Of a stretch of DNA of 64,000 bases, positions 36,390 to 47,252 are shown piece after piece. The translations under genes were made by a program, and so were the position numbers. Position 1 is the first letter of the stretch, and every line of letters begins with the position of its first letter. The stretch is from positions 744,001 through 808,000 of the forward strand of contig NZ_JABWRZ020000002.1 of assembly GCF_014269185.2 (NCBI RefSeq), written 5' to 3'. The notes under the pieces are model-generated. The model saw nothing but the letters and a program-made list of their open reading frames with translations. It was not told the DNA's origin and ran no database searches. This stretch comes from Pseudomonas oryzicola. Lineage in GTDB: Bacteria > Pseudomonadota > Gammaproteobacteria > Pseudomonadales > Pseudomonadaceae.

Positions 36390-36956
36390 ATGATCCGAAA
36401 CTTCACTGCCTTCTTCGCAGGCACGCCCGCGAAGAGACCCGCACTGCACACGCTGCTGATCCTGCTGCTGACAGTAGCAATGCCGCTGTGGGCCGCCGAA
36501 CCACGCGAACTGGACTGGCCTTCCCTCATCCCCGAAGGCGCACCGGTCATCCCGCCGCAACTCGCGCCGCTGCACGACATGTCGCAGCTCGGCAACGCCC
36601 TGTCCGCCGAATCGGCGCCTCCGGCGCGCCAGCAGGCTCCTGACGCGCCGGTGGTAAAAAGCCTTGACGGCCAGCAGATCAAGCTGCCCGGCTATATCGT
36701 GCCGCTGGAGGTGAGCGAAGAGGGCCGCACCACCGAGTTCCTGCTGGTCCCCTACTACGGTGCGTGCATCCATGTGCCACCGCCACCGTCGAACCAGATC
36801 GTGCATATCTTCAGCGAAATGGGCGTGCGCATCGAAGACCTCTACCAGCCTTACTGGATCGAGGGAAAGCTTCAGGTTAGAGCCTCCAGCAGCGAACTGG
36901 CGGATGCCGGCTACCAGATGGAAGCCGAGAAAATATACGCTTATGAGCTGAAGTGA
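36390..36956 (+). CDS. DUF3299 periplasmic protein, N-terminus partly REP-encoded
   Basis: A 188-residue exported protein starting nine bases after the permease. The DUF3299 core is LPGYIVPLEVSEEGRTTEFLLVPYYGACIHVPPPPSNQIVHI with a conserved Cys-His pair, and the end is YQMEAEKIYAYELK. The signal peptide has an unusually long n-region: FFAGTPAKRPA at about residues 8-18 is read from a REP-like sequence (36411-36436) ahead of the hydrophobic stretch LLILLLTVAMPLWA. Position in the Zur-box set suggests a metal-linked envelope role; the Cys-His pair might bind metal. Function unknown. Confidence 0.82.
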   Translation: MIRNFTAFFAGTPAKRPALHTLLILLLTVAMPLWAAEPRELDWPSLIPEGAPVIPPQLAPLHDMSQLGNALSAESAPPARQQAPDAPVVKSLDGQQIKLPGYIVPLEVSEEGRTTEFLLVPYYGACIHVPPPPSNQIVHIFSEMGVRIEDLYQPYWIEGKLQVRASSSELADAGYQMEAEKIYAYELK

Positions 36957-36986
36957 GAACTGTTTCTAGTTTGTGACGACGCTTCT

Positions 36987-37028
36987 TTGAGCTGGGTCAA
37001 ACTTTCTGTTTAAACGCATCCGTACCAT
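36987..37028 (+). promoter_or_regulatory. ANR/FNR-type promoter of ompW
   Basis: TTGAGCTGGGTCAA (36987-37000) fits the ANR/FNR box TTGAT-N4-ATCAA with one change in each half-site. TACCAT at 37023-37028 is a plausible -10; the predicted start near 37035 puts the box centre at -41.5, the class II activation position. Oxygen-limited induction of ompW is therefore expected. Confidence 0.6.
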
Positions 37029-37065
37029 TGGACCACTCGATTACTCACGTCCTCTGGGAGCTTCC

Positions 37066-37749
37066 ATGAACAAGAACTTGCTCGGCGCCTCACTCGTGGC
37101 CCTTGCGCTCGCCGCACCCGCCGCCCACGCCTATCAGGCAGGCGATATGATCCTGCGCGCCGGCGCCATTACCACCGCTCCCAACGAAAGCAGTGGCGAC
37201 CTCAAGTTCGATGGCAACAAGGTTTCGGGCACCAAGGCTACCCTCGACAGCGACACCCAGCTGGGCCTGACCTTCGCCTACATGCTCACCGACCACGTCG
37301 GCCTGGAGCTGCTGGCTGCCACCCCGTTCAAGCACACCGTCGGCGTCAAAGGCCTGGGTGGCGGCCTGGATGGCAAGCTGGCAGACATCAAGCAACTGCC
37401 ACCGACCCTGTCGCTGCAGTACTACCCGATGGAGCCAAGCTCAAAATTCCAGCCGTATGCAGGCGTGGGCATCAACTACACCCTGTTCTTCGATGAAGAC
37501 CTCAGCAGCGCCCGCAAGCAGCAGGGCTTCAGCAACCTGAAGCTGCAGGACTCGGTCGGTATCGCCGGTCAGCTGGGCATGGACTACATGCTCACCGACA
37601 ACCTGCTGGTCAACGCCGCGGTCTGGTACGTCGACATCGACACCAAGGCCACCGTCGACGGCCCGTCCGCTCTGGGCTTCAGCAAGACCAAGGTCGACGT
37701 CGAAGTCGACCCATGGGTGTACATGGTCGGCCTTGGCTACAAGTTCTGA
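37066..37749 (+). CDS. ompW: Outer-membrane protein OmpW
   Basis: Eight-stranded beta-barrel protein of the outer membrane with a hydrophobic channel, linked to uptake of small hydrophobic compounds and to stress and oxygen adaptation. The 227-residue precursor has signal MNKNLLGASLVALALAAPAAHA, then the family pattern YQAGDMILRAGAITTAPNESS, YMLTDHVGLELLAATPFKH, QYYPMEPSSKFQPYAGVGINYTLF and the terminal strand PWVYMVGLGYKF. A good Shine-Dalgarno (GGGAG) precedes the ATG. A GGGCGGC-TTCG-GCCGCCC hairpin at 37764-37781 follows the stop. Confidence 0.94.
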   Translation: MNKNLLGASLVALALAAPAAHAYQAGDMILRAGAITTAPNESSGDLKFDGNKVSGTKATLDSDTQLGLTFAYMLTDHVGLELLAATPFKHTVGVKGLGGGLDGKLADIKQLPPTLSLQYYPMEPSSKFQPYAGVGINYTLFFDEDLSSARKQQGFSNLKLQDSVGIAGQLGMDYMLTDNLLVNAAVWYVDIDTKATVDGPSALGFSKTKVDVEVDPWVYMVGLGYKF

Positions 37750-37919
37750 CCTGAACACTGCAGGGCGGCTTCGGCCGCCCTCGCCCGTCGTAGCCACAGC
37801 CAATACCCCAGCGCGACCGCGCTGATGGCCATCCCCAGGCCACACACCGCAGCCCAACCCCAACGGGCGAACACCCAACTCACCAGCAAAGCCCCAGCCC
37901 ACTGCCCGAGAAAGGGCGA
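37737..37919 (-). pseudogene. C-terminal remnant of an MFS transporter
   Basis: Read on the minus strand, about 61 codons give SPFLGQWAGALLVSWVFARWGWAAVCGLGMAISAVALGYWLWLRR and a short tail: the last two membrane helices and Arg-rich end of a major facilitator protein. The frame continues upstream into unrelated, non-membrane sequence, so the rest of the gene (about 330 codons) is missing. The stop overlaps the 3' end of ompW by 11 bases. No function is expected. Confidence 0.7.
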
Positions 37920-38127
37920 GCGGTTTCTGTTCGCACCAGGTGAGGCACGTTTGGAGTGGGTGGAGGGTATTACCGGGCTGGCGCTGGAAACATTGCAGGC
38001 ACGAACCCACGGTCGACGTGTGCTGGCTGCCAAGGATTGCCAGCGCAACGTGGTGCAGCATCAGTGATTATCGGGGGCTGCTCTGCAGCCCATCGCGAGG
38101 CAAGGGGCGCAAAGCGCCGCGAAGGTT
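37920..38127. other. Non-coding stretch between the MFS remnant and the epimerase gene
   Basis: Together with the remnant, the gap after ompW is 378 bases without an intact gene. Here I see a REP-class hairpin (GGGGCTGCTCTGCAGCCC) at about 38074-38091, a second GC hairpin (GGCGCAAAGCGCC) at about 38107-38119, and the unassigned segment 37925-38066, open on the plus strand but unlike any family I know. Confidence 0.5.
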
Positions 38128-39060
38128 TCAGCCCTTGCCCAAAAGCCGTGCCAGGCCTTCGGCAATCGGCGTCGCCTGGGGGAAATCGAACCGCGCCAGC
38201 AAGCGCTGATTATCCGCCCGCGAGTGGCGAATATCACCCGAACGCGCCGCCGCATAGCTGATTGGCGGCAAGCTACCGACCACCGTCTTCAGCGCCGCCA
38301 GCAACTGGTTCAGCGAGGTGGCCTGGTTGAGGCCGATGTTCACCGCCCCCTCCTCGACCTGCGCCTGCTCCAGCGCCTGCATCATTACCTGCACCAGGTC
38401 ACCCACGTAGAGGAAGTCCCGCGTCTGCTCGCCGTCGCCGAATACCGTGATCGGCAAACCCTGCACCGCGCGCTCGGAGAAGATGCTGATTACTCCGGAG
38501 TAAGGCGAGGATGGGTCCTGACGTGGCCCGAAGATATTGAAGAAGCGGAACACCACCGGCTCCAGGCCATGCTGGCGACGGTAGAAGTCCAGGTACTGCT
38601 CGCTGGCCAGCTTGTCCACGGCATAGGGTGTCAACGGTGCCTTGGGGGTGTCTTCGGCAATCGATTCGCCTTCGCCATTGTTGCCATATACCGCCGCGCT
38701 TGAGGCGAACAATACCCGGCGCAGGCCGTGCACGCGCATGGCTTCGCAGACGTTGAGGGTGCCGACAAAATTGCTCTGGTGGGTCCGTACCGGGTCTTCG
38801 ACCGAGGCCTGTACCGAGGCCACCGCCGCCAGGTGCACCACGGCACTGCAGCCGGCCGCCGCCTGCGTGACCAGCCCGGCATCGGCGACATCGCCTTCAA
38901 TCAGCTGCAGCCGCGGGTGATCGACCTGCAGGTTGCCGCGCCGGCCAGTGGAGAAGTCGTCGAGAATGCGTACAGCGTAGCCTTTGTCCAACAACGCATC
39001 GCACAGGTGGGAGCCAATGAAGCCGGCACCGCCGGTGATCAGGATGGGGGCGTCAGCCAT
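38128..39060 (-). CDS. NAD-dependent nucleotide-sugar epimerase/dehydratase
   Basis: A 310-residue extended short-chain dehydrogenase. Rossmann motif GGAGFIGSH at about 9-17, LAAVASVQASVEDP, the catalytic FASSAAVYG with Ser-Ser, PYAVDKLASEQY giving Tyr and Lys of the Y-x-x-x-K motif, and GPRQDPSSPYSGVISIF. This matches UDP-glucose/GlcNAc 4-epimerases and dTDP-glucose-type enzymes of surface polysaccharide synthesis. Start ATG at 39060 lies inside the end of the preceding gene, so the two genes overlap by eight bases. The exact sugar nucleotide cannot be told. Confidence 0.88.
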   Translation of the reverse strand: MADAPILITGGAGFIGSHLCDALLDKGYAVRILDDFSTGRRGNLQVDHPRLQLIEGDVADAGLVTQAAAGCSAVVHLAAVASVQASVEDPVRTHQSNFVGTLNVCEAMRVHGLRRVLFASSAAVYGNNGEGESIAEDTPKAPLTPYAVDKLASEQYLDFYRRQHGLEPVVFRFFNIFGPRQDPSSPYSGVISIFSERAVQGLPITVFGDGEQTRDFLYVGDLVQVMMQALEQAQVEEGAVNIGLNQATSLNQLLAALKTVVGSLPPISYAAARSGDIRHSRADNQRLLARFDFPQATPIAEGLARLLGKG

Positions 39061-39937
39061 GGCGGTAGAACCGGTCCAGTAGGGGCGGCAAGCCAGCGCG
39101 CCAGGCACGCGGTTTGATGCCGAAGGTATGAAGGATTTTCTTGCAGGCCAGGACTGCGTGCTGCGGCTCTTCGCTGGCATCCGGCCGCGCGGCATGCGCC
39201 TGTGGCGTCGGTGCCTGCACAGCCAACTGGCGATAGTGGCCGGCCTCGGCGAGGATCGCCTGACCCAGCGCCAGCGGCGTGGTCGCCTCGTTGCCGGCGT
39301 AGTGGTAGGTGCCCCACAGCGGCGCATTGCAATCCAGTTGCTTGAGCACCGAAAGAATGACCCGGGCGGCATCGTCGACCGGCGTCGGGTTGCCGCGCCG
39401 GTCATCGGCCAGCAACAGTTCCTGCGGTTGTTCGGCACGGGTCAGAAAGCGGCCCAGCGCGCCGTCGATGCTTTCATCGAGCAACCAGCCAAAGCGCAGC
39501 AGCACATGTTGCGGGCAAGCCGCACGCACGCTCTGTTCGATACGCCACAGTGCCTGGCCGCGCAGGCCCAACGGCACCGGTTCGTCCTTTTCGCTGTAGG
39601 CCGTGGCCCGCGAACCATCGAATACCCGGTAGCTGGAAGGCTGCACCAGGGTGATCTGGTGATGCTGACACAGCTCCGCCAAACGCTCCACCGCCCGCTC
39701 CTGCAGGGCCAGGCGTTGCTCGCTGACCGTCTCGGCCTGGAACCAGTCGAAGTAGTAGGCCAGATTGACCAGCGCATCGGGGCGATGGTCATCGAGCAAC
39801 TGGGTAAGGCTGGCCGGGGTCCAGCCGTTCTCGGGCGGGCGCGGCGCCAGGAAAGCGATGTCCTCCTCGGCCCCAAGGCGAATCAGCGCTTGCCCGAGGG
39901 CATTGCCACCACCCAACAGCATTAGGCGCATACGCAT
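39053..39937 (-). CDS. RmlD-like sugar-nucleotide-binding protein
   Basis: A 294-residue Rossmann protein: LMLLGGGNALGQALIRLG at the start, then DALVNLAYYFDWFQAETVSEQRLALQERAVERLAELC, VQPSSYRVFDGSRATAYSEKDEPVPLGLRGQALWRIEQ and a C-terminal helical part. This is the dTDP-4-dehydrorhamnose reductase (RmlD) superfamily. The usual Y-x-x-x-K is not clear (S-Y-R-V-F in the strand and L-R-G-Q-A where YGxxK would be), so it may act without that chemistry. ATG at 39937 chosen; the second ATG six bases later is equally possible. It overlaps the epimerase gene, suggesting a joint role in sugar modification. Confidence 0.78.
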   Translation of the reverse strand: MRMRLMLLGGGNALGQALIRLGAEEDIAFLAPRPPENGWTPASLTQLLDDHRPDALVNLAYYFDWFQAETVSEQRLALQERAVERLAELCQHHQITLVQPSSYRVFDGSRATAYSEKDEPVPLGLRGQALWRIEQSVRAACPQHVLLRFGWLLDESIDGALGRFLTRAEQPQELLLADDRRGNPTPVDDAARVILSVLKQLDCNAPLWGTYHYAGNEATTPLALGQAILAEAGHYRQLAVQAPTPQAHAARPDASEEPQHAVLACKKILHTFGIKPRAWRAGLPPLLDRFYRHG

Positions 39938-40040
39938 AGAGTCAGCAGATCCGGAGAGGTTGATGAACGGAAAGGGGCATTTTGCGGTTTCCGCTACGGG
40001 AAGTCCAACCACAGGTCTTGTTGGATGACCTGTACCAGTT

Positions 40041-40107
40041 CATTCGCGGGCAGACCCGCTCTTGCAAATACAGTGTCATCTCTGTGAATCAACCCGCGAA
40101 GAGCCCG
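40041..40107. repeat. Short inverted REP pair
   Basis: CATTCGCGGGCAGACCCGCT and, inverted, AACCCGCGAAGAGCCCGGC lie between the two convergent-tandem minus-strand genes; arms are diverged compared with the other pairs. Confidence 0.65.
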
Positions 40108-40121
40108 GCACAGCACTACTA

Positions 40122-40931
40122 CTATTCAATCTCGAACAGACTGTTACGCAACGGCCGCTCGCTCAATCGCTCACGTATATCGTCATCTATGCGCGGATCA
40201 TCCGGCTGGTACAGTTTCACCTGGCGGAAGATGCTGGCGCGATTGATCTGCTCACCCAGGTACTCCCAAACCACCCGGGTGCATGCTGGGTTGCGCCGGT
40301 CACCGCTGGATACGCCCGCCTTCAGGCCGTTAAGGCGAGTGATGCGGCTTTTGAAACTGGGGATGAGGATGGTGTGACTCATCTCATTGAAGGTCAGCGA
40401 CTCGTAGTCGACCAGGAACATCCGGTCCTGCAGCTGGAACGCCGCGCCCAGGTAACGGCAACGCACCTCGGCATGGTGGTCGATGGTGCTGGAGCGCTCC
40501 TGGCGCTCCTCACGCTCGAACAGGAAGCGCCCACGCTCTTCCCACAGGTGCACCAGCGACACCAGGACAGTGCCCGGGACCGACATGCAGTTGGAATACT
40601 CCAGGTAATAGCCGCAATAACGCGAAAGATTGCCGCCATGGTCGTGCAACGGGCGGAACAGCTCGCTGATCGGGTCGCCGGATGGCTCGACCAGAGCGGG
40701 AACGCGGGCACTGATCAACTGGCTGAACTGCTCGGGTGGCAAATTCAGTTCGTATTCCTCGACGCCAAAAAAATCACCGATGCGCTTGAGGTTGAAAGCG
40801 GTCGGACGGCTCTGCCCACTCAGGTACTTGTTGAACTGGGCGCGATTGATCGAGAGCTGGCGGCAAACTTCGGAGATAGAGCGGTAATGACTACAGGCGA
40901 ATTTGAGGTTGGTAGCGAAATTATCGCTCAT
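40122..40931 (-). CDS. XRE-family transcriptional regulator, divergent from alanine symporter
   Basis: A 269-residue regulator. The N-terminal helix-turn-helix (about 8-65) reads ISEVCRQLSINRAQFNKYLSGQSRPTAFNLKRIGDFFGV. The remaining 200 residues form a domain I cannot name, with GGNLSRYCGYYLEYSNCMSVPGTVLVSLVHLWEE and NEMSHTILIPSFKSRITRLNGLKAGVSSGD. ATG at 40931; the longer frame upstream has no good start signal. It is transcribed away from the AgcS gene 180 bases on, so control of that symporter is a reasonable guess. Confidence 0.8.
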   Translation of the reverse strand: MSDNFATNLKFACSHYRSISEVCRQLSINRAQFNKYLSGQSRPTAFNLKRIGDFFGVEEYELNLPPEQFSQLISARVPALVEPSGDPISELFRPLHDHGGNLSRYCGYYLEYSNCMSVPGTVLVSLVHLWEERGRFLFEREERQERSSTIDHHAEVRCRYLGAAFQLQDRMFLVDYESLTFNEMSHTILIPSFKSRITRLNGLKAGVSSGDRRNPACTRVVWEYLGEQINRASIFRQVKLYQPDDPRIDDDIRERLSERPLRNSLFEIE

Positions 40932-41110
40932 GACACGGAACCCAGGTGACGCGAATGACGCCAGTGTAGCAGCAAGTCGCACCAATTTGGAGCAACCCGC
41001 GAAATTGTAACCGCTCTTGTCATGGCCAACCATGCGCGCCAACGAATAGCGGTGCGCCTGCCGTCCGCTGGTCTTTCCACACGAACAATAAGAATCGAGG
41101 TCATTTTCAA

Positions 41111-42553
41111 ATGCTCGAAGTACTCAACGATTTCCTCTCGGGGAAACTGCTCATCGTGCTGATCGTGGGGCTGGGTAGCTACTTCACCATCCGTTCCCGG
41201 TTCGTCCAGTTCCGCCACTTCGCTCACATGTTCAGTGTGTTCAAAGAATCGCTGCGTGGCCAGGCAGGCCAGCTGAGCTCGTTCCAGGCCCTGATGCTGA
41301 GCCTGGCCGGCCGTGTAGGCGCCGGTAACATCGCCGGTGTCGGTATTGCCGTGACCCTGGGTGGCCCAGGCGCGGTGTTCTGGATGTGGGTTACCGCACT
41401 GGTAGGCATGTCCAGCAGCTTCTTCGAATGCACCCTGGCCCAGGTCTACAAGCGCGCCGACGGCGACGGCCTGTACCGTGGCGGCCCGGCCTACTACATC
41501 CAGCACGGCCTGAAGCTGAAAAGCATGGCCATCGTGTTCTCGATCCTGCTGCTGGTCACCTACGGCTTCGCCTTCATCGGCCTGCAGTCGTACACCGTGA
41601 CCCACTCGCTGCAGAACGCCTTCGCCTTCGACCCCAAGCACACCGGCATCGTCCTCGCCGTGCTGCTGGCCATCACCTTCATCGGCGGCATCAAGCGCAT
41701 TGCCGCAGTGTCGGACCTGCTGGTACCGGTCAAGACCCTGGCCTACATCGGCGTGACCCTGTACGTGATCGGCACCCAGATCGAGCACGTGCCAGCCATG
41801 CTGGAAACCATCTTCAAGAGCGCCTTCGGCCTCGACCCAGCGTTTGGCGGCCTGCTCGGCAGCGCCATTGTCATGGGCGTGAAACGTGGCGTGTTCGCCA
41901 ACGAAGCAGGCCTGGGCAGTGCGCCGAACGTCGCCGCCGTGGCTGCCGTGAAACACCCGGGTGCCCAGGGCGTGGTCCAGGCCTTCAGCGTGTTCCTCGA
42001 CACTTTCGTGATCTGCACCTGCACCGCCCTGCTGATCCTGCTGTCGGGCTTCTACACCCCAGGCTTCGAAGGTGACGGCATCGTCCTGACCCAGAACTCG
42101 CTGGCCGCCGTGGTCGGTGACTGGGGCCGCGTGTTCGTCAGCGTTGCGCTGTCGCTGTTCGTCTTCACCTGCATCCTCTACAACTACTACCTGGGCGAGA
42201 ACAGCCTGCAGTTCCTCAGCCGCAACCGCGTGGTGCTGATGGTGTTCCGCGGCCTGGTGCTGGCGCTGGTGGTATGGGGTTCGCTGCAAGACCTGTCGAC
42301 CGTGTTCGCTTTCGCCGACATCACCATGACCTGCCTGGCGTTCGTCAACCTGGTGGCCCTGGCCCTGCTGTTCAAGGTCGGCCTGCGAGTCATGCGCGAC
42401 TACGACGACCAGCGCAAGGCGGGTGTCGACCAGCCGGTGTTCGATTCGGCCAAATTCGCCGACCTCGACCTGGACCGCAACGCCTGGCCTGCCAATCCGC
42501 AGGTGGAAAGCGCCACTGACAAAGCAGTTGGCCAAGCGCAAACCCAGCGCTGA
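41111..42553 (+). CDS. Sodium:alanine/glycine symporter, AgcS family
   Basis: Inner-membrane importer of alanine or glycine driven by Na+. The 480-residue protein has about eleven membrane segments and the family motifs AGRVGAGNIAGVGIAVTLGGPGAVFWMWVTALVGM, SSFFECTLAQVYKRADGDGLYRGGPAYYI and GVKRGVFANEAGLGSAPNVAAVAAVKHPGAQG. Length fits AgcS. GAGG lies about ten bases before the ATG. A strong terminator follows, separating it from the asparaginase gene. Confidence 0.93.
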   Translation: MLEVLNDFLSGKLLIVLIVGLGSYFTIRSRFVQFRHFAHMFSVFKESLRGQAGQLSSFQALMLSLAGRVGAGNIAGVGIAVTLGGPGAVFWMWVTALVGMSSSFFECTLAQVYKRADGDGLYRGGPAYYIQHGLKLKSMAIVFSILLLVTYGFAFIGLQSYTVTHSLQNAFAFDPKHTGIVLAVLLAITFIGGIKRIAAVSDLLVPVKTLAYIGVTLYVIGTQIEHVPAMLETIFKSAFGLDPAFGGLLGSAIVMGVKRGVFANEAGLGSAPNVAAVAAVKHPGAQGVVQAFSVFLDTFVICTCTALLILLSGFYTPGFEGDGIVLTQNSLAAVVGDWGRVFVSVALSLFVFTCILYNYYLGENSLQFLSRNRVVLMVFRGLVLALVVWGSLQDLSTVFAFADITMTCLAFVNLVALALLFKVGLRVMRDYDDQRKAGVDQPVFDSAKFADLDLDRNAWPANPQVESATDKAVGQAQTQR

Positions 42554-42567
42554 TATTCTGGCTTGCC

Positions 42568-42600
42568 AAGCCGCCCCATCCGCGGGCGGCTTTTCTTTTT
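42568..42600 (+). terminator. Intrinsic terminator of the AgcS gene
   Basis: AAGCCGCCC-CATCCGC-GGGCGGCTT followed by TTCTTTTT. The asparaginase gene starts 26 bases later, so its expression needs read-through or a promoter inside this region. Confidence 0.9.
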
Positions 42601-42625
42601 CCGCTCACTGCTACGGATACTTTCC

Positions 42626-43612
42626 ATGCGTGCAGTAAAGAATCTCCTCGTACTTTATACCGGGGGCACCATCGGCATGCTCGAAACCCCCGAAGGCCTG
42701 GCGCCGGCAGGTGGTTTCGAAGCGCGGATGCGCGAGCATTTCGCCTTGATGGCCGATGCGCCGAAGGTAAATTGGGCCCTGCGGGAAATGAACCCGCTGC
42801 TCGACAGCGCCAACATGCAACAGCACAACTGGCTGGCGATGCGCGATGCCATCGTCGCAGCCGTGGACGCTGGCCATGACGGTGTACTGGTACTGCACGG
42901 CACCGACAGCCTGGCCTACAGTGCTGCTGCCTTGTCGTTCCTGTTGCTGGGCCTGCCGGTGCCGGTGCTGCTGACCGGCTCCATGCTGCCGGCAGGTGCG
43001 GCTGGCAGCGATGCCTGGGATAACCTGTGTGGTGCGCTGCGCCAGTTCGAACACGGCCTGCAGGATGGCGTGCAGTTGTACTTCCACGGCCAGTTGTTGC
43101 ATGGTTGCCGGGCATCGAAGCTGCGCAGCGAGGCCTTCGACGCCTTTGCCGCGCTGCCGCGTCATCGCGACGGCGAGCGGGCGGCGGCGATTCCCGCCGA
43201 GCTGGGCTACCGGCACCCGCGGCAACCGGTCAACCTGGCCGTAGTGCCGGTGTTCCCGGGCTTGCAGGCCTGCCATCTGCAAGCCGTGCTGGACAGTGGC
43301 GTGCAAGGCTTGCTGCTGGAGTGCTATGGCAGTGGTACCGGGCCGTCGGACGACCAGGCACTGCTGGATGTGCTGAGCGCGGCGCGCCAGCGGGGCGTAT
43401 TGCTGGCCGCGATTAGCCAGTGCCCAGAGGGCTCGGTGGTGTTCGATACCTATGCGGCCGGTAACCGCTTGCGCGGGGCCGGGCTGGTCAGCGGTGGCGG
43501 CATGACCCGCGAGGCAGCGCTAGGCAAGATGCTGGCGCTGCTGGGCGCGGGGTTGGACGTGGATGCAGCCGAACAGTGGTTCGCGCTGGATCTGTGTGGG
43601 GAGCGGGTTTAG
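42626..43612 (+). CDS. ansA: L-asparaginase, type I (cytosolic)
   Basis: Hydrolyses asparagine to aspartate and ammonia. The 328-residue protein has both threonine centres: LYTGGTIGM at about 10-18 and VLHGTDSLAYSAAALSFLL at about 88-106; the absence of a signal peptide indicates the cytosolic AnsA type. GSMLPAGAAGSDAWDNL and LECYGSGTGPSDD are also typical. ATG at 42626 chosen; the longer frame reads through the preceding terminator. It is followed by the selenocysteine tRNA on the opposite strand. Confidence 0.93.
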   Translation: MRAVKNLLVLYTGGTIGMLETPEGLAPAGGFEARMREHFALMADAPKVNWALREMNPLLDSANMQQHNWLAMRDAIVAAVDAGHDGVLVLHGTDSLAYSAAALSFLLLGLPVPVLLTGSMLPAGAAGSDAWDNLCGALRQFEHGLQDGVQLYFHGQLLHGCRASKLRSEAFDAFAALPRHRDGERAAAIPAELGYRHPRQPVNLAVVPVFPGLQACHLQAVLDSGVQGLLLECYGSGTGPSDDQALLDVLSAARQRGVLLAAISQCPEGSVVFDTYAAGNRLRGAGLVSGGGMTREAALGKMLALLGAGLDVDAAEQWFALDLCGERV

Positions 43613-43643
43613 CCGCTAAAGGGCCCCGACAGGCAACGGAAAA

Positions 43644-43739
43644 TGGCGGAAGGCAGCGGGAGTCGAACCTGCCCGGGAACGGCTGCCGTCCCCAACCGGG
43701 TTTGAAGCCCGGCCGCGCCACCGGGCGCGATTGCCTTCC
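43644..43739 (-). tRNA. selC: Selenocysteine tRNA, anticodon TCA
   Basis: 96 bases including encoded CCA. The acceptor stem has eight pairs (GGAAGGCA / TGCCTTCC), longer than in other tRNAs, the anticodon loop is CTTCAAA, the extra arm is long (GGGGACGGCAGCCGTTCCC), and the T loop is GGTTCGACTCC. It lies seven bases downstream of selB on the same strand, so the three selenocysteine genes are contiguous. Confidence 0.97.
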
Positions 43740-43745
43740 TTGAAC

Positions 43746-47098
<3,353 letters not shown>

Positions 47099-47126
47099 CT
47101 ACCTTGGACTATTCCGTTGTCTGTAC

Positions 47127-47221
47127 TGGCCTCTTCGCGGGTAAACCCGCTCCCACAAGGCCCGCGCAGTTTTTGAGGCTTGCGCGGTACCTGTGGGAGC
47201 GGGTTTACCCGCGAAGAAGGC
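47127..47221. repeat. Inverted pair of REP elements
   Basis: CTCTTCGCGGGTAAACCCGC and, inverted, TGTGGGAGCGGGTTTACCCG are matched even in the variable TAAACC / GGTTTA positions. They separate selA from fdhE. Confidence 0.87.
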
Positions 47222-47252
47222 GACTCGGTCTTACAGTGTAGACACTCACCCA

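Noticed and set aside
37825..38067. Plus-strand 80-codon frame across the MFS remnant
   Set aside because: No start signal, half of it is antisense to the remnant, and the rest resembles no family I know.
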